From assembly GCA_029959085.1 (NCBI GenBank), contig JARWIR010000002.1:58582154-58646153 (forward strand): 64,000 nt of DNA, written 5' to 3'. The notes under the pieces are model-generated. The model did no database searches. It saw only the letters and a list, made by a program, of their open reading frames with translations, and was not told the DNA's origin. This DNA comes from Nemophila menziesii. Taxonomy: Eukaryota > Streptophyta > Magnoliopsida > Boraginales > Hydrophyllaceae. The translations under genes and the position numbers were made by a program. Shown piece after piece: positions 54,523-64,000 of the stretch (within the stretch, counting starts at the first letter, position 1; every line of letters starts with the position of its first letter).

Positions 54523-56654
54523 AGTCAAGTATTTTGAAATGTATGGTTGAAAAAAATATCATTTTCCTTATATTCAACATACTAATAACATATTTTTATA
54601 GAGTATGATTTCTATTTCCAATAACTAATAGAATTTTATTTTACTAATAGAGATATTTTTTTTCAAGCTGTGTTAGTGATCGATTAGTACCTAATTTAAA
54701 ATATTTTCAATATTGTTTAGATTTGTCATACCGATTAACGTGGTTTCCCAAACTATTTGGTGATAGTTTATCTCTTTGAAAATGTTTCAATAATAAATAT
54801 TTTGTATTGGTTACAACTGAAAGATATTTGTTGTTATTGTGTTGTTTTATTTTTGTGAAGACGTGTGTTGTTTTTGTTAGAATATCAGTGACTTTAAGTT
54901 GTTAATTTATAAATAGTTTATAATATTATTGATATGATAATTGGTTTGGCCTACTTTTTATATTTCTATATTCATAAAAAATTAATTGTCATGATGTACA
55001 ATTACATAAACATTGACAATAGATTGATTTTAATGATACTTTTAATCATTTCTATAAAATTACAGAACACTTTTATCAATCGTAAGTTTATAATCTATTC
55101 AAATTACACGTTGTTGTTGTTTTCTTATTGTTTATAAATTTAAATTTGAATTTTAAATTTTAAATCCTGATTTAAAGATTAAAAAAATTCATAATGCCAA
55201 ATCATTCTACCAATTAGGGTAATTGTTTTAGAAAGATGGAGTAACGAATGTAAGAACATGTTGTTAGGTATTTTTTAAATTTGAGAGGAAATAAATGGAC
55301 TATTAAGCAATAATGAACACTTGAAATTCTTAACTTAATGCATCTAGGGATTTTTTTTGTAAAATGATATAAAAATATAAGAATAACTAGATCACTACAA
55401 GGACTACATCACATGTATTTAGAGTTCTAGACAAAAAATTAATATTACGATATATCCTATAATTCCTAATGTAAGGGTAACATATCACCCCTTATCTTAA
55501 TAAAATCAAAGTTGTTGTTGTTGTTTAGCGATCTAATCTTGTGAAACATTAAGATTTTTCGTAATAAGAGAAAGTAATATTGTAATTTTTTACAAGTTTA
55601 TCTTCTAAATAAAATTACAAAATATACTATTTAAAGAATAAATGTTGTTGCTAATGAAAATTGAGATAGGCGACATTAAGGACGCACATAAGTCGTGAAT
55701 GGGCTGTCTCTAGCGACAACGCATATGTATTCTTGCTATGTCTCGTAGCTAGAACAACACGTGGTATTATATTTCGTTATAAAAAAACATAAAAGTATAT
55801 AAATGAAATAATTTAAGCCGTAAAAGAATAAATGTTAAAAATTTAGGGGGAGCAAGATTTTAAAAAATTTGAGGATTAATTCACTTATATATACAAAAGA
55901 GCAAATGAAGATCAATATAAGAAAAAATTGAACTAAATTGTACCTGATATCAAAAAATCAACGAAATAGCTAAAGACAAAAAAGAGGCCGTAAATTTTTT
56001 AACTGAAACAGGGTTTTTCCTTTTTTTGATTGATTAATTTTATGTTGAAAATGAATATTTTCCATGTTTAAGTGATTTTGTACTATTCTTCTGGACGATT
56101 CTTTACCAATTCTAAAATCACTGCTACTTCTCTCATGACCGAAGTACATCGGTTTATGTACAATACAATGAAATATGAAATAGATAATATGGGAAATCTG
56201 AATATTTTTTATAAAAAGATGGATAAAGGCAGCGACATTGTTTAGGAGAGGCTAGGGTTTTATTCTTGGAACTTATGTTTACATTGTAAATCTAATAACT
56301 TTAATATAGATTTTCTATAGTGTAAAAATTGAGCCCAATCTGAAATTTTGAGGTCTAAACTAAGCCCAGCTTGAGATTAAAAGAAAGCTCAATGTAGTAT
56401 TACTAATACTACTTGAAACAATTGGGTCTCATAGTCAGATTTTACCAAAATACTCTGGTTGGAACCGAACAACATAGAATATTGTAACATATTTTTAATA
56501 TTTTACTATCTCAATTAATCGAATCTGAAGATTAGAAGTTTGTAAATAGAATGTGTACTTACTTATAGACTAAAGAGTAGCTTATTATTTTGTTTCTTAA
56601 CTTTCCCACATATATGAATGATAAATTTATTTTTGACTTTTTTCATTTTACATA
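54523..56654 (+). repeat. Repeat unit 27, class III, 2132 bp
   Basis: Segments A and B are present, with the 7-bp deletion near 56145. GTTTAGGAG near 56242 interrupts the plus-strand frame, and GAATCTGAAG near 56521 is shared only with unit 28. It thus begins the duplicated pair that covers units 27/28 to 28/29. Confidence 0.95.
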
Positions 56655-58785
56655 AGTCAAGTATTTTGAAATGTATGGTTGAAAAAAATATCATTTTTCC
56701 TAAATTCAACATACCAATAACATATTTTTATAGAGTATGATTTCTATTTCCAATAACTAATAGAATTTTATTTTACTAATAGAGATATTTTTTTTCAAGC
56801 CGTGTTAGTGATTGATTAATACGAAATTTAAAATATTTTCAATATTGTTTAGATTTGTCATACCGATTAACGTGGTTTCCCAAACTATTTGGTGATGGTT
56901 TATCTCTTTGAAAATTTTCAATAATAAATAGTTTGTATTGCTTACAATTGAAAGATATTTGTTGTCATTGTGTTGTTTTATTTTTGTGAAGAAGTGTGTT
57001 GTTTTTGTTAGAATATCAGTGACTTTAAGTTGTTAATTTATAAATAGTTTATAATATTATTGATATGATAATTGGTTTAGCCTACTATTTATATTTCTAT
57101 ATTCATAAAAAATTAATTGTCATGATGTACAACTACATAAACATTGACAATAGATTGATTTTAATGATACTTTTAATCATTTCTATAAAATTACAGAACA
57201 CTTTTATCAATCGTAAGTTTATAATCTATTCAAATTACACGTTGTTGTTGTTTTCTTATTGTTTATAAATTTAAATTTGAATTTTAAATTTTAAATCCTG
57301 ATTTAAAGATTAAAAAAATTCATAATGCCAAATCATTCTACCAATTAGGGTAATTGTTTTAGAAAGATGGAGTAACGAATGTAAGAACATGTTGTTAGGT
57401 ATTTTTTAAATTTGAGAGGAAATATATGGACTATTAAGCAATAATGAACACTTGAAATTCTTAACTTAATGCATCTAGGGATTTTTTTTGTAAAATGATA
57501 TAAAAATATAAGAATAACTAGATCACTACAAGGACTACATCACATGTATTTAGAGTTCTAGACAAAAAATTAATATTACGATATATCCTATAATTACTAA
57601 TGTAAGGGTAACATATCACCCCTTATCTTAAAAAAATCAACGTTGTTGTTGTTGTTTAGCGATCTAATCTTGTGAAACATTAAGATTTTTCGTAATAAGA
57701 GAAAGTAATATTGTAATTTTTTACAAGTTTATCTTCTAAATAAAATTACAAAATATACTATTTAAAGAATAAATGTTGTTGCTAATGAAAATTGAGATAG
57801 GCGACATTAAGGACGCACATAAGTCGTGAATGGGCTGTCTCTAGCGACAACGCATATGTATTCTTGCTATGTCTCGTAGCTAGAACAACACGTGGTATTA
57901 TATTTCGTTATAAAAAAACATAAAAGTATATAAATGAAATAATTTAAGCCGTAAAAGAATAAATGTTAAAAATTTAGGGGGAGCAAGATTTTAAAAAATT
58001 TGAGGATTAATTCACTTATATATACAAAAGAGCAAATGAAGATCAATATAAGAAAAAATTGAACTAAATTGTACCTGATATCAAAAAATCAACGAAATAG
58101 CTAAAGACAAAAAAGAGGTCGTAAATTTTTTAACTGAAACAGGGTTTTTCCTTTTTTTGATTGATTAATTTTATGTTGAAAATGAATATTTTCCATGTTT
58201 AAGTGATTTTGTACTATTCTTCTGGACGATTCTTTACCAATTCTAAAATCACTTCTACTTCTCTCATGACCGAAGTACATCGGTTTATGTACAATACAAT
58301 GAAATATGAAATAGATAATATGGGAAATCTGAATATTTTTTATAAAAAGATGGATAAAGGCAGCGACATTGTTTAGGAGAGGCTAGGGTTTTATTCTTGG
58401 AACTTATGTTTACATTGTAAATCTAATAACTTTAATATAGATTTTCTATAGTGTAAAAATTGAGCCCAATCTGAAATTTTGAGGTCTAAACTAAGCCCAG
58501 CTTGAGATTAAAAGAAAGCTCAATGTAGTATTACTAATACTACTTGAAACAATTGGGTCTCATAGTCAGATTTTACCAAAATACTCTGGTTGGAACCGAA
58601 CAACATAGAATATTGTAACATATTTTTAATATTTTACTATCTCAATTAATCGAATCTGAAGATTAGAAGTTTGTAAATAGAATGTGTACTTACTTATAGA
58701 CTAAAGAGTAGCTTATTATTTTGTTTCTTAACTTTCCCACATATATGAATGATAAATTTATTTTTGACTTTTTTCATTTTACATA
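56655..58785 (+). repeat. Repeat unit 28, class III, diverged, 2131 bp
   Basis: Carries a block of variants shared with unit 29: ACATAAGTCAAG at the start, CAAGCCGTG, TTAATACGAAA, GATGGTTTATC, ATAGTTTG, GAAGAAGTG and GGTTTAGCCTACTATT. The 7-bp deletion is near 58278. Confidence 0.95.
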
Positions 58786-60889
58786 AGTCAAGTATTTTGA
58801 AATGTATGGTTGAAAAAAATATCATTTTCCCTATATTCAACATACCAATAACATATTTTTATAGAGTATGATTTCTATTTCCAATAACTAATAGAATTTT
58901 ATTTTACTAATAGAGATATTTTTTTTCAAGCCGTGTTAGTGATTGATTAATACGAAATTTAAAATATTTTCAATATTGTTTAGATTTGTCATACCGATTA
59001 ACGTGGTTTCCCAAACTATTTGGTGATGGTTTATCTCTTTGAAAATTTTCAATAATAAATAGTTTGTATTGCTTACAATTGAAAGATATTTGTTGTCATT
59101 GTGTTGTTTTATTTTTGTGAAGAAGTGTGTTGTTTTTGTTAGAATATCAGTGACTTTAAGTTGTTAATTTATAAATAGTTTATAATATTATTGATATGAT
59201 AATTGGTTTAGCCTACTATTTATATTTCTATATTCATAAAAAATTAATTGTCATGATGTACAACTACATAAACATTGACAATAGATTGATTTTAATGATA
59301 CTTTTAATCATTTCTATAAAATTACAGAACACTTTTATCAATCGTAAGTTTATAATCTATTCAAATTACACGTTGTTGTTGTTTTCTTATTGTTTATAAA
59401 TTTAAATTTGAATTTTAAATTTTAAATCCTGATTTAAAGATTAAAAAAATTCATAATGCCAAATCATTCTACCAATTAGGGTAATTGTTTTAGAAAGATG
59501 GAGTAACGAATGTAAGAACATGTTGTTAGGTATTTTTTAAATTTGAGAGGAAATATATGGACTATTAAGCAATAATGAACACTTGAAATTCTTAACTTAA
59601 TGCATCTAGGGATTTTTTTTGTAAAATGATATAAAAATATAAGAATAACTAGATCACTACAAGGACTACATCACATGTATTTAGAGTTCTAGACAAAAAA
59701 TTAATATTACGATATATCCTATAATTCCTAATGTAAGGGTAACATATCACCCCTTATCTTAAAAAAATCAACGTTGTTGTTGTTGTTTAGCGATCTAATC
59801 TTGTGAAACATTAAGATTTTTCGTAATAAGAGAAAGTAATATTGTAATTTTTTACAAGTTTATCTTCTAAATAAAATTACAAAATATACTATTTAAAGAA
59901 TAAATGTTGTTGCTAATGAAAATTGAGATAGGAGACATTAAGGACGCACATAAGTCGTGAATGGGCTGTCTCTAGCGACAACGCATATGTATTCTTGCTA
60001 TGTCTCGTAGCTAGAACAACTTCGTTATAAAAAAACATAAAAGTATATAAATGAAATAATTTAAGCCGTAAAAGAATAAATATTAAAAATTTAGGGGGAG
60101 CAAGATTTTAAAAAATTTGAGGATTAATTCACTTATATATACAAAAGAGCAAATGAAGATCAGTATAAGAAAAAATTGAACTAAATTGTACCTGATATAA
60201 AAAAATCAACGAAATAGCTAAAGACAAAAAAGAGGCCGTAAATTTTTTAACTGAAACAGGGTTTTTCCTTTTTTTGATTGATAGATTTTATGTTGAAAAC
60301 GAATATTTTCCATGTTTAAGTGATTTTGTACTATTCTTCTGGACGATTCTTTACCAATTCTGAAATCACTTCTACTCCTCTCATGACCGAAGTACATCGG
60401 TTTATGTACAATACAATGAAATATGAAATAGATAATATGAGAAATCTGAATATTTTTGATAAAAAGATGGATAAAGGCCGCGACATTGGTTGGGAGAGGC
60501 TAGGGTTTTGTTCTTGGAACTTATGTTTACATTGTAAATCTAATAACTTTAATATAGATTTTCTATAGCCCAATCTGAAATTTTGAGGTACAAACTAAGC
60601 CCAGCTTGAGATTAAAAGAAAGCTCAATGTAGTATTAATAATACTACTTGAAAAAATTGGGTCTCATAGTCAGATTTTACCAAAATACTCTGGTTGGAAC
60701 CGAACAACATAGAATATTGTAACATTTTTTTAATATTCTACTATCTCAATTAATCGAATCTAAAGATTAGAAGTTTGTAAATAGAATGTGTACTTACTTA
60801 TAGACTAAAGAGTAGCTTATTATTTTGTTTCTTAACTTCCCGACATATATGAATGATAAATTTATTTTTGACTTTTTTCTTTTTATATA
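58786..60889 (+). repeat. Repeat unit 29, class III with private deletions, 2104 bp
   Basis: The left part is nearly identical to unit 28 at 2131 bp. From about 59.9 kb it diverges: GGAGACATT, a 14-bp deletion at 60020/60021 that removes the G-box-like site, and a 13-bp deletion at 60568/60569 that brings AGCCCA (60567-60572) closer to the minus-strand frame. The inverted repeat loop changes from ACT to AAT. Confidence 0.95.
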
Positions 60890-61453
60890 AGTCAAGTATT
60901 TTGAAATGTATGGTTGAAAAAAATATCATTTTCCCTATATTCAACATACCAATAACATATTTTTATAGAGTATGATTTCTATTTCCAATAACTAATAGAA
61001 TTTTATTTTACTAATAGAGATATTTTTTTTCAAGCCGTGTTAGTGACTGATTAGTACCAAATTTAAAATATTTTCAATATTGTTTAGATTTGTCATACCG
61101 ATTAACGTGGTTTCCCAAACTACTTGGTGATAGTTTATCTCTTTGAAAATGTTTGAATAATAAATATTTTTGTATTGCTTACAATTGAAAGATATTTGTT
61201 GTTATTGTGTTGTTTTATTTTTGTGAAGACGTGTGTTGTTTTTGTAAGAATATCAGTAACTTTAAGTCGTTAATTTATAAATAGTTTATAATATTATTGA
61301 TATGATAATTGGTTTAGCCTACTCTTCATATTTCTATATTCATAAAAAATTAATTGTCATGATGTACAATTACATAAACATTGCAAATAGATTGATTTTA
61401 ATGATACTTTTAATCATTTCTATAAAATTATAGAACACTTTTATCAATTGTAA

Positions 61454-61463
61454 ATTTATAATC
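61454..61463 (+). repeat. Left target-site duplication of the MITE
   Basis: The word ATTTATAATC directly abuts the left terminal inverted repeat and is repeated exactly at 61642-61651. Confidence 0.85.
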
Positions 61464-61641
61464 GGAAAATTCTTCCATCCAATATTGGATGATCCTACAC
61501 CAATAATATTAATACACATAGTCCATGTTTTAAACTTACAAAATTAACTATCATATTAATCTAATGACATGTGTTTTGTTATAATTGTCAATGGCCATGA
61601 TATGAATATTGGGCCATCCAATATTGGATGGAAGTTTTACC
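61464..61641. mobile_element. 178-bp non-autonomous DNA transposon (MITE), MULE-like
   Basis: This block interrupts unit 30 and is absent from every other unit. The 10-bp word ATTTATAATC precedes it (61454-61463) and follows it (61642-61651), while uninterrupted units have it once. The ends are inverted repeats of about 28 bp: the left starts GGAAAATTCTTCC and the right, read inward, GGTAAAACTTCC. Both continue into the same 16-bp palindrome, CATCCAATATTGGATG (61476-61491 and 61615-61630). It encodes nothing. A 9 to 11-bp target duplication is typical of Mutator-like elements and hAT elements make 8 bp, so a MULE-type MITE fits best, but the terminal sequence alone does not prove the superfamily. 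Confidence 0.88.
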
Positions 61642-61651
61642 ATTTATAATC
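61642..61651 (+). repeat. Right target-site duplication of the MITE
   Basis: Exact repeat of 61454-61463. Removing the element and one copy restores the sequence seen in the other units. Confidence 0.85.
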
Positions 61652-63139
61652 TATTCTAATTACACGTTGTTGTTGTTTTCTTATTGTTTATAAATTTAAA
61701 TTTGAATTTTAAATTTTAAATCCTGATTTAAAGATTAAAACAATTCATAATGCCAAATCATTTTACCAATTAGGGTAATTGTTTTAGAAAGATGGAGTAA
61801 CGAATGTAAAAACATGTTGTTAGGTATTTTTCAAATTTGAGAGGAAATAAATGGACTATAAAGCAATAATGAACACTTGAAATTCTTAACTTAATGCATC
61901 TAGGGATTTTTTTTGTAAAATGATATAAAAATATAAGAATAACTAGATCACTACAAGGACTACATCACATGTATATAGAGTTTTAGATGAAAAATTAATA
62001 TTACGATATATCCTATAATTCCTAATGTAAGGGTAACATATCACCCAATATCTTAAAAAAATCAACGTTGTTGTTGTTGTTTAGCGATCTAATCTTGTGA
62101 AACATTAAGATTTTTCGTAATAAGAGAAAGTAATATTGTAATTTTTTACAAGTTTATCTTCTAAATAAAATTACACAATATACTATTTAAAGAATAAATG
62201 TTGTTGCTAATGAAAATTGAGATAGGCGACATTAAGGACGCACATAAGTCGTGAATGGGCTGTCTCTAGCGACAACGCACATGTATTCTTTCTATGTCTC
62301 GTAGCTAGAACAACACGTGGTATTATATTTTGTTATAAAAAAACATAAAAGTATATAAATGAAATATTTTAATCCGTAATAGAATAAATTTTAAAAAGTA
62401 AAAAGTTGAACAAAATTATACCTGATATCAAAAAATCAACGAAATAGCTAAAGACAAAAAAAAGGCCTTAAATTTTTTAACTGAAACAGGTTTTTTCCTT
62501 TTTTTGATTGATTAATTTTATGTTGAAAATGAATATTTTCCATGTTTAAGTGATTTTGTACGATGCTTCTGGACGATTCTTTACCAATTCTAAAATCACT
62601 TCGACTCCTCTCATGACCGATGTATGATTCACATCGGTTTATGTACAATACAATAAAATATGAAATAGATAATATGAGAAATCTGAATATTTTTGATAAA
62701 AAGATGGATAAAGGCAGCGATATTGTTTGGGAGAGGCTAAGGTTTTGTTCTTCGAACTTATGTTTACATTGTAAATCTAATAACTTTAATATAGATTTTC
62801 TATAGTGTAAAAATTGAGCCCAATCTGAAATTTTGAGGTCTAAACTAAGACCAGCTTGAGATTAAAAGAAAGATCAATGTAGAATTACTATTACTACTTG
62901 AAAAAATTGGGTCTCATAGTCAGATTTTACCAAAATACTCTGGTTGGAACCAAACAACATAGAATATTGTAACATTGTTTTAATATTTTACTATCTAAAT
63001 TAATCGAATCTAAAGATTAGAAGTTTGTAAATAGAATGTGTACTTACTTATAGACTAAAGAGTAGCTTATTATTTTGTTTCTTAAGTTTCCCACATATAT
63101 GAATGATAAATTTATTTTTGACTTTTTATTTTTTATATA

Positions 63140-64000
63140 AGTCAAGTATTTTGAAATGTATGGTTGAAAAAAATATCATTTTCCCTATATTTAACATACC
63201 AATAACATATTTTTATAGAATATGATTTCTATTTCCAATAAATAATAGAATTTTATTTTACTAATAGAGATATTTTTTTTCAAGCCGTGTTAGTGATTGA
63301 TTAGTACCAAATTTAAAATATTTTCAATATTGTTTCGATTTGTCATACCGATTAACGTGGTTTCCCAAACTATTTGGTGATAGTTTATCTCTTTGAAAAT
63401 GTTTCAATAATAAATATATTGTATTGCTTACAACTGAAAGATATGTGTTGTTATTGTGTTGTTTTATTTTTGTGAAGACGTGTGTTATTTTTGTTAGAAT
63501 ATCAGTGACTTTAAGTTGTTAATTTATAAATAGTTTATAATATTATTGATATGATAATTGGTTTAGCCTACTCTTTATATTTCTATATTCATAAAAAACT
63601 AATTGTCATGATGTACAATTACATAAACATTGCAAATAGATTGATTTTAATGATACTTTTAATCATTTCTATAAAATTATAGAACACTTTTATCAATTGT
63701 AAATTTATAATCTATTCAAATTACACGTTGTTGTTGTTTTCTTATTGTTTATAAATTTAAATTTGAATTTTAAATTTTAAATCCTGATTTAAAGATTAAA
63801 AAAATTCATAATGCCAAATCATTCTACCAATTAGGGTAATTGTTTTAGAAAGATGGAGTAACGAATGTAAAAACTTGTTGTTAGGTATTTTTTCAATTTT
63901 GAGAGGAAATAAATGGACTATAAAGCAATAATGAACACTTGAAATTCTTAACTTAATGCATCTAGGGATTTTTTTTGTAAAATGATATAAAAATATAAGA
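63140..64000 (+). repeat. Repeat unit 31, partial, class III-like
   Basis: The first 861 bp of a further unit, cut by the window end. Segments A and B are present. It shares GGTTTAGCC and the CAAGCCGTG variant with units 28-30, and AATTATAGAAC with unit 30. Confidence 0.95.

Larger units (their letters stand above)
37833..56654 (+). repeat. Alternating class III / class II units, ~4.2 kb period
   Basis: Units 19 to 27 alternate between copies with segments A, B and the 7-bp deletion (19, 21, 25, 27) and copies lacking all three (20, 22, 24, 26). Unit 23 is a mosaic that occupies a class III position but has a class II left half. Anchor spacing of pairs is 4192 to 4198 bp. Confidence 0.85.
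60890..63139 (+). repeat. Repeat unit 30, class III-like with MITE, 2250 bp
   Basis: The most diverged complete unit. It carries the 178-bp insertion at 61464-61641, an internal deletion of roughly 80 bp near 62399 that removes the purine-rich AGGGGGAGC block, and many single changes. It keeps apparently older states (GCAAATAG, TTATAGAAC, no 7-bp deletion). The 8-bp arms of the inverted repeat are broken here (62878 region). Confidence 0.95.
1..64000 (+). repeat. Tandem array of ~2.1 kb satellite-like unit, about 30.5 copies
   Basis: The whole window is head-to-tail copies of one unit, most 2051 to 2141 bp long. The word AGTCAAGTATTTT recurs once per copy at 11, 2098, 4227, 6314 and so on to 63140, and a second anchor, CTAAAGAC, recurs at 1406, 3493, 5622 and so on to 62448. 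All copies share one orientation. No unique sequence separates copies except the insertion at 61464-61641. Neither end of the array is inside the window. Copies differ by scattered substitutions and a small set of shared indels, the pattern made by unequal exchange and conversion. No replication, partition or transposase gene is present, so it is best called a large-unit satellite or macrosatellite. Origin of the unit is unknown to me. Confidence 0.97.

Noticed and set aside
1..64000. CRISPR-like array or bacterial repeat locus
   Set aside because: Repeat units are 2.1 kb with no short repeat-spacer alternation and no associated genes.
1..64000. Tandem LTR retrotransposons or rDNA spacer
   Set aside because: No reverse transcriptase, integrase, primer-binding site, LTR ends (TG...CA with target duplications) or rRNA sequence is visible in any unit.
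1..64000. Helitron ends within the unit
   Set aside because: I looked for a 5' TC start and a 3' hairpin plus CTRR end. CTAGT occurs but without a suitable GC-rich hairpin directly before it.

Overview
The window is one continuous tandem array of an AT-rich repeat of about 2.1 kb (roughly three quarters A+T by eye). It holds 30 complete copies, a partial 31st copy, and 10 bases of a preceding one, all in the same orientation, and the array runs off both ends. I find no convincing protein-coding gene, rRNA, tRNA or CRISPR array. The recurring short ORFs are one or two fortuitous reading frames copied with the unit. A eukaryotic nuclear genome is the only sensible reading, and a plant (perhaps Brassicaceae-like) is my best guess. 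The reasons are TGGGCT (site II) plus AAACCCTA (telo-box) motifs, a small terminal-inverted-repeat element with 10-bp target duplications, and CpG-to-TpG decay. This is inference; no gene confirms the taxon.

Layout, with unit starts set at the conserved word AGTCAAGTATTTT. Units 1-6 (11-12653) form a dimeric higher-order repeat of 4216 bp; every even unit carries a poly-T insertion between 17-bp direct repeats. From about 11.5 to 24.0 kb a trimer with a 6249-bp period is present twice, with its boundary falling inside a unit. Units 13-19 (25152-39958) mix monomer-scale duplications and chimeric units. Units 19-27 (37833-56654) alternate two structural classes with a period near 4.2 kb. Units 28-31 (56655-64000) are more diverged and carry private deletions and a 178-bp MITE-like insertion, as expected when approaching the edge of a satellite array.

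Three structural classes are set by two indels: a 54-bp segment (A) and a 28-bp segment (B). Class I (A absent, B present) is units 1-12. Class II (both absent) is units 13, 16, 20, 22, 23, 24 and 26. Class III (both present) is units 14, 15, 17, 18, 19, 21, 25 and 27-31. Units that switch class partway mark past unequal crossover or gene conversion.

The most interesting unexplained signal is a promoter-like module in nearly every unit, on the minus strand. Two TGGGCT motifs and a telo-box lie in the right order and spacing upstream of an ATG that opens a recurring 91-codon frame. This may be a captured promoter and first exon of a housekeeping gene, amplified with the repeat. I found no evidence of a new multi-gene system.
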